Below are positions 16,607 to 24,800 of a stretch of 64,000 bases of DNA, one piece after another (the first letter of the stretch is position 1; the number at the start of each line of letters is the position of its first letter). The translations under genes and the position numbers were made by a program. The notes below the pieces were generated by a model. The model searched no databases and was not told where the DNA came from. It saw nothing but the letters and a program-made list of their open reading frames with translations. The stretch comes from VRUE01 sp963703235 (GTDB taxonomy: Bacteria; Actinomycetota; Thermoleophilia; Solirubrobacterales; 70-9): positions 2,356,001 through 2,420,000 of the forward strand of contig OY969802.1 of the NCBI GenBank assembly GCA_963703235.1, written 5' to 3'.

Positions 16607-17806
16607 ATGATCGTCGGCGTCCCGAGGGAGATCAAGCCCGACGAGTACCGGGTCGCGATCACCCCGGCCGGGGTGCGGGAAATGATCGAACACGGCCACG
16701 TCGTGCTGGTCGAGCGCGGGGCCGGCGAGGGCAGCGCGATCGCCGACGCCGACTTCGAGTCGCAGGGGGCCCGCATCGTCCCCGACGCCGCAACGACCTT
16801 CGCCGAGGCGGGAATGGTGCTGAAGGTGAAGGAGCCACAGCGGGAGGAGATCGAGCTGCTGCGGCCGGGGCAGCTGCTCTTCGCCTACCTGCACCTGGCG
16901 CCGGACCCCGAGCAGACGCGCGGCCTGCGGGATGCCGGCGCCACCTGCATCGCCTACGAGACCGTCGAGGACGCGCACGGCCGGCTGCCGCTGCTGGCGC
17001 CGATGAGCGAGATCGCCGGCAAGATCGCCACCCAGGCGGGCGCCTTCATGCTCGAGAAGCCGCTCGGCGGCCGCGGCATCCTGCTCGGCGGCGTCCCCGG
17101 CGTGGCGGCGGCGAACGTGATGGTGATCGGCGGTGGCGTGGTCGGGATGAACGCGGCCACGATCGCGATCGGGATGCAGGCCGACGTGTTCGTCTACGAC
17201 AAGTCGGTCGACCGCCTGCGTGAGCTGGAGATGGCCTTCGCCAGCAGCTGCTCGACCGTGTACTCGACGACGCTGGCGATCGAGGAGATGCTGCCGCGCG
17301 CCGACCTGGCGATCGGCGCCGTCCTCGTCCACGGCGCCCGTGCGCCCTACGTCGTCCGCCGCGAGCAGCTGGCGTTGATGAAACCGGGCGCGGTCCTGGT
17401 CGACGTCGCGATCGACCAGGGCGGCTGCTTCGAGACCTCGCGGCCGACGACCCACCACGATCCGACCTTCGAGGTCGACGGGATCACCCACTACTGCGTC
17501 GCCAACATGCCAGGCGCGGTGCCGATCACCTCGACCTACGCGCTGACCAACGCGACCCTGCCCTACGCGATAGCCCTCGCCGACCACGGCGTCAGCGGCG
17601 CGATCCGGCGCGACCCCGGGCTGCGTCTTGGCGTCAACGTCGCCGGCGGCGAGGTGACGCACCCGGCGGTCGCCGAGGGCGTGGGCGCGGCGTGCGTCCC
17701 CGTGGAGCGAGCGCTTGGCCTAGAACCCCCCGCCGATGGGCCTATCAGCGACGCATATCGTCGCGAATCGGCCCGTCGGCCCCGACATGCGGAGGCGATT
17801 GAGTGA
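16607..17806 (+). CDS. ald: Alanine dehydrogenase
   Basis: This 399-residue protein begins MIVGVPREIKPDEYRVAITP, typical of Ald. The catalytic Lys is in LKVKEPQ, the His in FAYLHLAP, the NAD-binding Rossmann glycines in VMVIGGGVVGMNAA and the catalytic Asp in LVDVAIDQGGCFET. It oxidatively deaminates L-alanine to pyruvate with NAD+. In this operon it would recycle alanine made by the aminotransferase. The last ~26 residues extend beyond the usual end (LGLEPP...) and are encoded by a near-perfect palindrome at 17732-17780. Confidence 0.9.
   Translation: MIVGVPREIKPDEYRVAITPAGVREMIEHGHVVLVERGAGEGSAIADADFESQGARIVPDAATTFAEAGMVLKVKEPQREEIELLRPGQLLFAYLHLAPDPEQTRGLRDAGATCIAYETVEDAHGRLPLLAPMSEIAGKIATQAGAFMLEKPLGGRGILLGGVPGVAAANVMVIGGGVVGMNAATIAIGMQADVFVYDKSVDRLRELEMAFASSCSTVYSTTLAIEEMLPRADLAIGAVLVHGARAPYVVRREQLALMKPGAVLVDVAIDQGGCFETSRPTTHHDPTFEVDGITHYCVANMPGAVPITSTYALTNATLPYAIALADHGVSGAIRRDPGLRLGVNVAGGEVTHPAVAEGVGAACVPVERALGLEPPADGPISDAYRRESARRPRHAEAIE
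17732..17780. repeat. Inverted repeat encoding the C-terminal tail of alanine dehydrogenase
   Basis: Arms 17732-17753 and 17759-17780 are complementary at 18 of 22 positions around a 5-nt loop (CATAT). The outer bases GCCGACGGGCC match the outer bases of the palindrome at 7699-7743. It is read in frame as the last residues of the alanine dehydrogenase and lies just upstream of the GGAGG site of the next gene. Confidence 0.7.
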
Positions 17807-19248
17807 TGGCGACAGTAGCGACGAAAAGGCTGAGGAACTTCATTGGTGGTAGGGCGGTCGACCCGGTTGAGGGTGGGACCGAGGAGGTCGTCAACCCGGC
17901 GACCGGGGAGGCGATCGCCGAGGCGCCGCTCTCGACCAAGGCGGACGTCGACGCTGCCGTCGAGGCGGCGAAGGGGGCCTTCGAGGGCTGGGCGGCGACG
18001 CCGCCGGGCGAACGGGCGCGGGCGCTGCTGCGGATGGCCGACCTGATCGAGGAGAGGGGCGAGGAGATCGCCGACCTCGAAGCCGCCGACGCGGGCAAGC
18101 CGCGCAGCGCCGTGGTCGAGGACGAAATCCCGGTGATGGCCGACCAGCTGCGCTTCTTCGCCGGCGCCGCCCGCTGCCTCGAGGGGCGCGCCGCGGGCGA
18201 GTACATGGAGGCGCACACCTCCTTCATCCGCCGCGAGCCGGTCGGCGTCGTCGGCCAGATCACGCCCTGGAACTACCCGCTGATGATGGCGATCTGGAAG
18301 CTCGGCCCGGCGCTGGGGGCCGGCAACACGGTGGTGCTGAAGCCGGCCGAGACGACGCCACTGACGACGCTGACGTTCGCCGAGTGGTGCGCCGACCTGC
18401 TGCCGCCGGGCGTCCTCAACGTCATCGGCGGCCACGGCGAGCCGACCGGCGCCGAGCTGGTCACCCACCCCGATGTCGAGATGGTCTGCCTGACCGGCTC
18501 GCCGCCGACCGGCAAGTGGATCGCCAAGGCGGCGGCCGACACGCTGAAGCGCGTCCACCTCGAGCTGGGCGGCAAGGCCCCGGTCGTCGTCTTCGACGAC
18601 GTGGAGATGGAGACGGCGCTGGAGACGATCGCCGGCACCGGCTACTACAACGCCGGTCAGGACTGCACCGCGGCGACCCGGGTGCTCGCCTCGAAGGGGG
18701 TCTACGACGACGTCGTCAACGGCCTCGCCTCCGAAGCCAACGGTCTGGTGATGGGCGACACGCTCTCGGCCGACACCACCCTGGGGCCGCTCAACTCGCA
18801 GCGCCAGCGCGAGCGGGTCGAGGGCTTCCTCGAGCGCAAGCCGGAGCGGGCGGAGATCGTCACCGGCGGGACGCAGCCGCAATTGCCCGGCTACTTCCTC
18901 GAGCCGGCGGTCGTCGCCGGGCTCGAGCAGTCCGACGAGATGATCCAGGACGAGATCTTCGGCCCGGTGATCACCGTGCAGCCGTTCAGCGACGAGCAGA
19001 AGGCGATCGAGTGGGCCAACGGCACCCGCTACGGCCTCGCCTCCTCGGTCTGGACCCGCGACGTCGGCCGCGCGATGCGGGTCGCCAACGCGCTCCGCTT
19101 CGGCTGCGTCTGGATCAACGATCACATCCCGCTCGTCTCCGAGATGCCCCACGGCGGCTACAAGGAATCCGGCTACGGCAAGGACCTCTCGATCTACGCC
19201 CTCGAGGACTACACCGAGATCAAGCACGTGATGGTCAATTTGGAATAG
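17803..19248 (+). CDS. Aminoaldehyde dehydrogenase (gamma-aminobutyraldehyde/betaine aldehyde dehydrogenase-like)
   Basis: This ~481-residue NAD(P)-dependent aldehyde dehydrogenase has ITPWNYPLMMAIWKLGPALGAGN, the catalytic Glu in HLELGGKAPV and the catalytic Cys in YYNAGQDCTAATR; the latter is typical of PatD/PuuC-like aminobutyraldehyde dehydrogenases. GGYKESGYGKDLS ends the domain. It should convert 4-aminobutanal, the product of putrescine transamination, to GABA. The start is the GTG at 17803 (GTGA overlap with ald) or the ATG at 17806; GGAGG at 17791-17795 serves both. It closes the aminotransferase operon. Confidence 0.85.
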   Translation: MMATVATKRLRNFIGGRAVDPVEGGTEEVVNPATGEAIAEAPLSTKADVDAAVEAAKGAFEGWAATPPGERARALLRMADLIEERGEEIADLEAADAGKPRSAVVEDEIPVMADQLRFFAGAARCLEGRAAGEYMEAHTSFIRREPVGVVGQITPWNYPLMMAIWKLGPALGAGNTVVLKPAETTPLTTLTFAEWCADLLPPGVLNVIGGHGEPTGAELVTHPDVEMVCLTGSPPTGKWIAKAAADTLKRVHLELGGKAPVVVFDDVEMETALETIAGTGYYNAGQDCTAATRVLASKGVYDDVVNGLASEANGLVMGDTLSADTTLGPLNSQRQRERVEGFLERKPERAEIVTGGTQPQLPGYFLEPAVVAGLEQSDEMIQDEIFGPVITVQPFSDEQKAIEWANGTRYGLASSVWTRDVGRAMRVANALRFGCVWINDHIPLVSEMPHGGYKESGYGKDLSIYALEDYTEIKHVMVNLE

Positions 19249-19275
19249 CCGCGTACGCGAATACCATTCCGCGTC

Positions 19276-21018
19276 GTGAAGCTGCTCGGCAGGGGAATCG
19301 TGATCGCGCTGGCTGCGCTCGGCGCCTTCGCGGCGCTCGGGGCGGCGCCGCCTGAGGACGAAAAGGACCCGCGCTGCCACGGGCGGCTGGCGAAGATCGT
19401 CGGCACCGATGAGGACGACCGGCTGCGGGGAACGCCGAAACGCGACGTGATCTGGGGCGGGCTCGGCGACGACCAGATCGTCGCCAGCCTCGGCAACGAT
19501 TTGGTCTGCGGCGGGCCGGGCGCCGACCTGCTGCACGGTGGGCGCGGCAACGACACGGTCGACGGCGGCGCCGGCGCCGCCGACATCGTCGTCGGGGACC
19601 TCGGCGACGACGAGCTCTTCGGCGGCCCCGGCAACTCCGACGAGGTCGCCGGCAGTCTCGGAATCGACATCATCAACGGCGGTCCCGGCAGCAACGACCT
19701 CGTCCACGGCGACTACGGCTACGACCGCATCGACGGCGGCGCCGGCGGCGGCGACACCGCCTCCTTCGCCACCGACGTCGCCAGCGACAAGGGGGCCGGC
19801 GTCTGGGTCTCGCTCGCTGCCCACAAGGCCCGCGGCGACGGTCACGACCGGATCTTCCGCAGCGAGAGCATCGAGGGCTCGGCCTTTCGCGACGTCCTGA
19901 TCGGTGACCCGCGCGGCAACGTCATCGACGGCGGTCCCGGCGACGACAAGATCTTCGGCGGCAAGGGCAGCAACCGGCTCGAAGGTGGACAGGGCAAAGA
20001 CGGCTGCAAAGGCGGGCCGGTCCGCGTCTCCTGCGGCCGCGAACGGGCGCCCAACGGCTCTTCATACGTCGAGCTCGACCGCACTCCCGGCGGAGGTGGC
20101 GGTCTGCTGATCGTCGGCGGCGATGGCGACGACGACCTCACGATCGCCTTCGACGAGCGGACCGAGGTCTTCGCGCTGACGGCCGGCAAGGGGATCGCGC
20201 TTGGCAGCGGCTGCGTCCGGCCCGGACAGGACCTAAAGCAAGCCGTCTGCCCGGCCAACGGCCACGCGCGCTGGCTGATGGCGGACCTCGGGCCCGGCAA
20301 CGACCGCTTCCGGGTCGAAGGCTCGCTGGCTGGCGCCCAGAACGTGCGCATCGGCGGCGGCCCCGGCAACGACACGATCCACGGCGGCCCCGAGGACGAC
20401 CTGATCGAGGCTGGCGAGGGCGCCGACCGGCTCTACGGCGAGGCGGGGGCCGACGGCTTGATCGGCGGCCTGCCGGGGCCGACCTTCCTCTACGGCGGCC
20501 AGCACGGCGATCTGCTGGCCGCCGGCGGCGGCTGCGCCGGCGGCGCGATCGTCGGCGGCCCGGGCCGCGACGACGCTTCCTTCGCCGAGACCCAGGCCCA
20601 TCCCGGCCTCCTCATCATTTCCTTCCCCCAGAACAGAGCCTGGATCGACGCCGTCCGCGGCTGCAAGCCGGTCGGGCTCGCCGACTCCAACGAGGACATG
20701 GAGGGCTCCTTCGACTACGACGTGCTGATCGGCGACGGCGGCCCCAACGCGATGCTGGGCCAGCCCGGCAAGGACGAGTTCTACGGCGGCGGCGGCGACG
20801 ACATAGTCGACGCCCGCGACGGCGTCCGCGACTTCGTCATCCAGTGCGGCGACGGTGAGTACGTCCGCCGCCAGGGCCCGAAAGGCAAGCCGCGACCGCC
20901 GGTGCTGCGCGGCACCGCCGCCGGTCGCGCCCTGACCGACTCCTTCGACCCGCCGCCCCTGCTCTGCGCCGCTCGCGTCTTCGGTTCGCCCGTCAAGGGC
21001 CTCAACCACAGCGGCTGA
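19276..21018 (+). CDS. Secreted RTX-type calcium-binding repeat protein
   Basis: This 580-residue protein starts at GTG with a short basic segment and a hydrophobic stretch (IVIALAALGAFAALGAA), a probable signal peptide. The rest carries many nonapeptide repeats of the GGxGxDxLx type, such as GGLGDDQIV, GGPGADLLHGGRGNDTVDGG and GGPGDDKIFGG. These bind Ca2+ and fold as a parallel beta-roll outside the cell. No catalytic domain is recognisable. A second repeat block (about 340-440) follows a non-repeat middle part. Function is unknown; surface adhesion or scaffolding is possible. Confidence 0.75.
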   Translation: MKLLGRGIVIALAALGAFAALGAAPPEDEKDPRCHGRLAKIVGTDEDDRLRGTPKRDVIWGGLGDDQIVASLGNDLVCGGPGADLLHGGRGNDTVDGGAGAADIVVGDLGDDELFGGPGNSDEVAGSLGIDIINGGPGSNDLVHGDYGYDRIDGGAGGGDTASFATDVASDKGAGVWVSLAAHKARGDGHDRIFRSESIEGSAFRDVLIGDPRGNVIDGGPGDDKIFGGKGSNRLEGGQGKDGCKGGPVRVSCGRERAPNGSSYVELDRTPGGGGGLLIVGGDGDDDLTIAFDERTEVFALTAGKGIALGSGCVRPGQDLKQAVCPANGHARWLMADLGPGNDRFRVEGSLAGAQNVRIGGGPGNDTIHGGPEDDLIEAGEGADRLYGEAGADGLIGGLPGPTFLYGGQHGDLLAAGGGCAGGAIVGGPGRDDASFAETQAHPGLLIISFPQNRAWIDAVRGCKPVGLADSNEDMEGSFDYDVLIGDGGPNAMLGQPGKDEFYGGGGDDIVDARDGVRDFVIQCGDGEYVRRQGPKGKPRPPVLRGTAAGRALTDSFDPPPLLCAARVFGSPVKGLNHSG

Positions 21019-21046
21019 GGCCCCTGGCGGGTTCGCGCCGTCAGCC
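21012..21046. terminator. Hairpin between convergent genes
   Basis: GGCTGAGGC near 21012 can pair with GCCGTCAGCC near 21036-21045, with a one-base bulge and a loop of about 15 nt, spanning both stop codons. There is no U-tract. Position suggests a bidirectional terminator. Confidence 0.35.
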
Positions 21047-21811
21047 CTCCTCGACCAGCCGGATCGTCCAGAAGTCGCGCGCGAGCGAGGGCTGCGCCAG
21101 GTAGGGAAAGGGCAGCGTGAAGTAGCCGCGCATGCCCCATTTCGATCCCCACGAGTTGCGGCAGATGAACCGCTCCCGCTGCTCGTCGTAACCGACCGCG
21201 AGCACCGCGTGGCCGCCGAGGAAGGCCTCGCGCGCCTTCGGCATCGGCGCGTGCCCGGTGCGGGCGACTTTCGCCGCCTCGAAGCTCTCGTAGACCGCGA
21301 AGCCGAAGAAGAACGGAAAGCCCTCCGCCAGGCAGCCCTTCAACTGTCCCAGCGTCTGCGCCACCCGCATGTACTGGATCGCCTGGTAGCGCTTCGCCTC
21401 CGTGTAGCAGGGCCGGCTGGGCTTTGCGCGGAAGCGGCCGATTTTGTACGGCCACGATTTCTCCGGGCAGGCCCCCTGCTTGGCAACGGTCTTGATGCCG
21501 TCGCGCAGCATCGCGCCGCTGTCGGACTCGACCGTGCCCTCGATGACGCGCTCGTTGTAATAGATGAAGAGCCGCGACGGCGTGAAGGGGCCTTTCATCC
21601 TCTGCTTGAGCTGATCGAACTCGAGCGCGCCGGCGATCGCATTGGCGGTGCAGCTGCCGAGCTGGCCCTGATCGTAGATGGCCGGACACTTCGAGCGCAG
21701 GTCGACGCGCCGGGGCAGCTCTGCCAGCGGCTTCGGCGGCGCTGCGTAGAGCAGGTCCCGCCCATCCGGCAGATCCGGAACCCAACCGTAACCCTTCACT
21801 TTTCGCGGCAT
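21041..21811 (-). CDS. Papain-like (C1) cysteine protease
   Basis: This 256-residue protein has the complete papain catalytic set: Cys in YDQGQLGSCTANAIAGAL (with the oxyanion Gln in DQG), His in FLGGHAVLAVGYD and Asn in CRNSWGSKWGMRGYF. This is the bacterial C1A form that starts with a short WVPDLPDGRDLLY lead instead of a propeptide. No signal peptide is visible, so it may be cytoplasmic or leave by another route. It stands alone. The start is the ATG at 21811, with GGAGAG (in TCGAGGAGAGAAC) upstream. The substrate is unknown. Confidence 0.85.
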   Translation of the reverse strand: MPRKVKGYGWVPDLPDGRDLLYAAPPKPLAELPRRVDLRSKCPAIYDQGQLGSCTANAIAGALEFDQLKQRMKGPFTPSRLFIYYNERVIEGTVESDSGAMLRDGIKTVAKQGACPEKSWPYKIGRFRAKPSRPCYTEAKRYQAIQYMRVAQTLGQLKGCLAEGFPFFFGFAVYESFEAAKVARTGHAPMPKAREAFLGGHAVLAVGYDEQRERFICRNSWGSKWGMRGYFTLPFPYLAQPSLARDFWTIRLVEEG

Positions 21812-21931
21812 GTTCTCTCCTCGGTCGACTGGATAGTTCTCAGCGATCCTTGATTATTTGCTACCTCCTTGTCAACCCTCGTCCCTTCCGTACCGCGCCG
21901 GATTGGCGCAGCGTTCATCTAGGCTTCGGAC

Positions 21932-22135
21932 ATGAGCCGGAGCCCGAGCGCGGACGAGGCCGCGGCGATCGCCGCGGCGATCCAGCGGTTTGTCGCCGAG
22001 ACGTCGGCGCCGGGCAGTGTCGTTCAGCGCGATGCCGTTGGGCCCTGGCAGCGCGCGGCCCTGATCGAGGGAGTCGGCGCGAATGCGAGCATCGTTGACC
22101 TGGAAGGCGAAGGAGGAGCTAAATGGCTGTCGTGA
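21932..22135 (+). CDS. Small hypothetical protein upstream of dodecin-like gene
   Basis: This 67-residue protein, MSRSPSADEAAAIAAAIQRF...PWQRAALIEGVG, has an N-terminal helix rich in Ala/Glu and a conserved-looking WQRAALIEG segment. That pattern recalls the small epsilon subunits of actinobacterial acyl-CoA carboxylases, and a carboxylase biotin subunit lies 6 kb downstream, but the resemblance is weak. The last 13 nt overlap the dodecin-like gene, whose ribosome binding site (GGAGGAG) lies within this gene, so translation is probably coupled. Function is unassigned. Confidence 0.5.
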   Translation: MSRSPSADEAAAIAAAIQRFVAETSAPGSVVQRDAVGPWQRAALIEGVGANASIVDLEGEGGAKWLS

Positions 22136-22332
22136 AGATCATCGAGCTGGTCGGCAGCTCGAAGACGTCGACCGACGACGCGGCGCGGCAGGCGCTGGCG
22201 CAGGCACAGGGCACGCTGCGAAACATCCGCGCCGTCGACATCGTCTCGACCGGGATCCGCGGCGAGAACCTGGACGAGTACCGCGCCCACGTGCGGGTCG
22301 CCTTCCTGGTCGAGGGCACCGAGGTCGACTAG
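22123..22332 (+). CDS. Dodecin-like protein lacking the flavin-stacking tryptophan
   Basis: This 69-residue protein has the dodecin fold signature: KIIELVGSSKTSTDDAARQAL (beta1-alpha) and TLRNIRAVDIVSTG, then EYRAHVRVAFLVEG. Dodecins are dodecameric flavin- or CoA-binding proteins. In typical flavin-binding bacterial members the second strand has a Trp (RNLRW...) that stacks on the isoalloxazine, and the third has a Gln. Here these positions are Ala (NIRAVD) and Arg (EYRAH), so flavin binding is doubtful. GGAGGAG precedes the ATG. The rhodanese follows without a gap. Confidence 0.75.
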   Translation: MAVVKIIELVGSSKTSTDDAARQALAQAQGTLRNIRAVDIVSTGIRGENLDEYRAHVRVAFLVEGTEVD

Positions 22333-22710
22333 ATGGCCGAGGAGGGCAAGGAGGTCTCGCGCGAGGAGGCGCAGAAGCTGATCGAGGAGGGCGCGCAGCT
22401 GGTCGACGTGCGCGCAGACCACGAGTGGGACGCCGGGCGGATCGCCGGCGCCGTGCACGTGCCGCTGGCCGAGCTGGCCGAGCGCACGGGTGAGATCGAC
22501 CGGGAGCGGCCGGTCGTCCTCTACTGCCGCGGCGGCAACCGCTCGACGATGGCGACCGAGGCGCTGGCCGCCGCCGGCTATGACGCCGCCAAGCTCACGG
22601 AGGGAATGGTCGGCTGGTCCGAGGCCGGCCTGCCGCTCGAGCCCGAGGGCGGCTACGCCGCCGAGTCGGGCGAGGCCGCGGCGATCCTCGAGGCGCGTAA
22701 GAGACGCTGA
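22333..22710 (+). CDS. Rhodanese-like domain protein
   Basis: This 125-residue single-domain rhodanese has LVDVRADHEWDAGRIAGAVHVPL (CH2A-type motif) and the active-site loop VLYCRGGNRSTMATEAL, with the sulfur-accepting Cys. It transfers sulfane sulfur in the cytoplasm. Its ATG follows the dodecin stop directly, so the two are cotranscribed. Assimilatory sulfate genes begin about 260 nt downstream, which makes a role in sulfur handling plausible. Confidence 0.88.
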   Translation: MAEEGKEVSREEAQKLIEEGAQLVDVRADHEWDAGRIAGAVHVPLAELAERTGEIDRERPVVLYCRGGNRSTMATEALAAAGYDAAKLTEGMVGWSEAGLPLEPEGGYAAESGEAAAILEARKRR

Positions 22711-22747
22711 AGTACCGAAAGCTGTTGTCTGTGGTACCTTGCCTGTC

Positions 22748-22927
22748 ATGAGGACGATGGACAACGCCTCTCAGTGGGAGGTCGACGGGCTGGCACGCCG
22801 GCTCGATGCGCTCGAGAAGCGCCTTGACCGCCGCGACCGGGAACGGCTGGAGAATGGGATGCTGCTGTTCTGGATCGTGTGGGCTGCCGTGATCGGCGGG
22901 ATGGTCGTTCTAGCCGCGCAGAGCTAA
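22748..22927 (+). CDS. Small single-pass membrane protein
   Basis: This 59-residue protein has an N-terminal charged helix with heptad character (VDGLARRLDALEKRLDRRDRERLENG), followed by one transmembrane segment (MLLFWIVWAAVIGGMVVLAA). It looks like a small coiled-coil membrane protein. The start is the ATG at 22748 or the in-frame ATG at 22757. No function is known. It sits between the rhodanese and sulfite reductase, on the same strand. Confidence 0.5.
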   Translation: MRTMDNASQWEVDGLARRLDALEKRLDRRDRERLENGMLLFWIVWAAVIGGMVVLAAQS

Positions 22928-22967
22928 ATACCCTAATCCCGGTCAGGTTTTGCTATTTTCCTTGGTC

Positions 22968-24800
22968 GTGGAGGTCGTCGTCGATCAAGACAAGAAGCAG
23001 CGCGGCAAGGGCCGGACCGGCACGCTGGAGAACCCGGAGACCTACGAGAACGTCCCGGGCCACGTGATCCCGATCATCGAGCGCGAGTTCGACGACTTCG
23101 ACAACGAAGCGGAGCAGTTCCTCTCCGGCGCGCTCGCCGAAGACCAGTTCATCGGCTTCCGCCTCAAACAGGGCGTCTACGGGCAGCGCCAGCCCGACGT
23201 GCAGATGGTCCGCGTCAAGCTCCCCTTCGGCGGCGTCACGCCGGAGCAGATGGAGACCTTCGCCGACGTGGTCGAGAAGTGGGCGCCCCTGAACAAGGGC
23301 CACATCACGACTCGCCAGAACATCCAGATCCACCACGTGCCGCTGCGCGACATGGAGTCGCTGATCCGCGACATCTCCGCCGTCGGTCTCTCCTCGCGCG
23401 AGGGCTGCGGCAACACGGTCCGCAACGTCACCGGCGACCCCTGGGCCGGCGTCGCCGCCGACGAGGTCTTCGACCCGACGCCCTACGCCGGCGCCTACGT
23501 CCGCTACTTCGTCCGCCACCCGACCACGCAGCTGATGCCGCGCAAGATCAAGACCGCCTTCACCGGCTCCGACGAGGACCGGGCGATCACCGGCATCCAC
23601 GACATCGCCTTCCTCAGCCGCGAACGCGACGGCGTCAAGGGCTTCGAGGTCCGGGTCGGCGGCGGTACGTCGATCATGGCCCGCGTCGCGCCGACCCTCT
23701 ACGAGTTCGTCGAGGCCGACAACGGCGACTACCTCAAGGTCTCCGAGGCGGTGCTGCGGATCTTCGACCGCCAGGAGTGGCTGCGCGTCAACCGCGCCCG
23801 CGCCCGGATCAAGGTCCTGATCGACAAGATCGGCATCGACGCCTTCCGCGAGCAGGTCGAGGAGGAGCTGCAGGGCGAGTGGGCCGACGAGCGGGACTTC
23901 GACGTCGAGCGCTTGCGCTTCGACGACGACGAGGAGGAGCGGGCGCCCGAGGCACCGCCGGCCCCGGCCTCGCCAAACGGCGACCGCAGCGAGTTCGACC
24001 GCTTCCTCGAGGGCAACGTGCAGCCGCAGCGCCAGGACGGCTTCGTCGCCGTCGAGGTGAAGATCGAGCGCGGCGACCTCAGCCCGGAGCAGTTCCGCGG
24101 CTTGGCCGCGATCATGCGCGAGCACACCGGCGGCTACGCGCGCAGCACCGTGCAGCAGAACCTGGTCCTGCGCTGGGTCCGCGACGAGTCCCTCTACGAG
24201 GTCTGGCAGCGGCTGCAGGCGCTCGGCCTCGCCGAGGCGGGCGCCGACGAGATCACCGACGTCGTCAGCTGCCCCGGCACCGACAGCTGCAAACTTGGCA
24301 TCACCAGCTCGATGGGCCTCAACCGGGCGATCAAGGAGCGGGTCGAGGAGATGGAGATCTCCGACGCGCTGACCCGCAAGATCCACATCAAGATGAGCGG
24401 CTGCCCCAACGGGTGCAGCCAGCACCACATCGCCAACATCGGCTTCTACGGCGCCTCGCTGAAAGTGGGCGGACGCCAGATGCCCGCCTATATCCCGCAC
24501 ATCGGCGGCAACTACGAGGGCGGCGAGGTGATCTTCGGCACCCGGCTCAAATCGCGGCTGCCGGCCAAGCGCGTGCCGGAGGCGGTCGAGCGCTGGATCC
24601 GCCTCTATGAGGCCGAGCGCGCCGAGGGCGAGGAGTTCAACGCCTTCGCCGAGCGGATCGGCGCCGAGCGCTTCGAAGCCGAGGTCAAGGAGCTGACCCT
24701 GCCGGCCGAGTTCAGCCTGGAGACGATGCAGCAGTTCATCGACTGGCAGCGCTCCAGCCCCTACAAGGTTGAGAGGGGCGAGGGAGAGTGCGCGATATGA
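22968..24800 (+). CDS. Sulfite reductase (ferredoxin-type), sirohaem/4Fe-4S
   Basis: This protein of about 610 residues has the duplicated nitrite/sulfite reductase fold. GHITTRQNIQIHHV and CGNTVRNVTG lie in the first half. The four cluster/sirohaem cysteines CPGTDSC (about 434-440) and CPNGC (about 479-483) lie in the second. It reduces sulfite to sulfide with six electrons. The next gene is an APS reductase, so sulfite is the likely substrate rather than nitrite. I prefer the GTG at 22968; a TTG at 22950 is also open. An extended -10-like TGCTATTTT at 22951-22959 suggests an almost leaderless transcript. Confidence 0.85.
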   Translation: MEVVVDQDKKQRGKGRTGTLENPETYENVPGHVIPIIEREFDDFDNEAEQFLSGALAEDQFIGFRLKQGVYGQRQPDVQMVRVKLPFGGVTPEQMETFADVVEKWAPLNKGHITTRQNIQIHHVPLRDMESLIRDISAVGLSSREGCGNTVRNVTGDPWAGVAADEVFDPTPYAGAYVRYFVRHPTTQLMPRKIKTAFTGSDEDRAITGIHDIAFLSRERDGVKGFEVRVGGGTSIMARVAPTLYEFVEADNGDYLKVSEAVLRIFDRQEWLRVNRARARIKVLIDKIGIDAFREQVEEELQGEWADERDFDVERLRFDDDEEERAPEAPPAPASPNGDRSEFDRFLEGNVQPQRQDGFVAVEVKIERGDLSPEQFRGLAAIMREHTGGYARSTVQQNLVLRWVRDESLYEVWQRLQALGLAEAGADEITDVVSCPGTDSCKLGITSSMGLNRAIKERVEEMEISDALTRKIHIKMSGCPNGCSQHHIANIGFYGASLKVGGRQMPAYIPHIGGNYEGGEVIFGTRLKSRLPAKRVPEAVERWIRLYEAERAEGEEFNAFAERIGAERFEAEVKELTLPAEFSLETMQQFIDWQRSSPYKVERGEGECAI

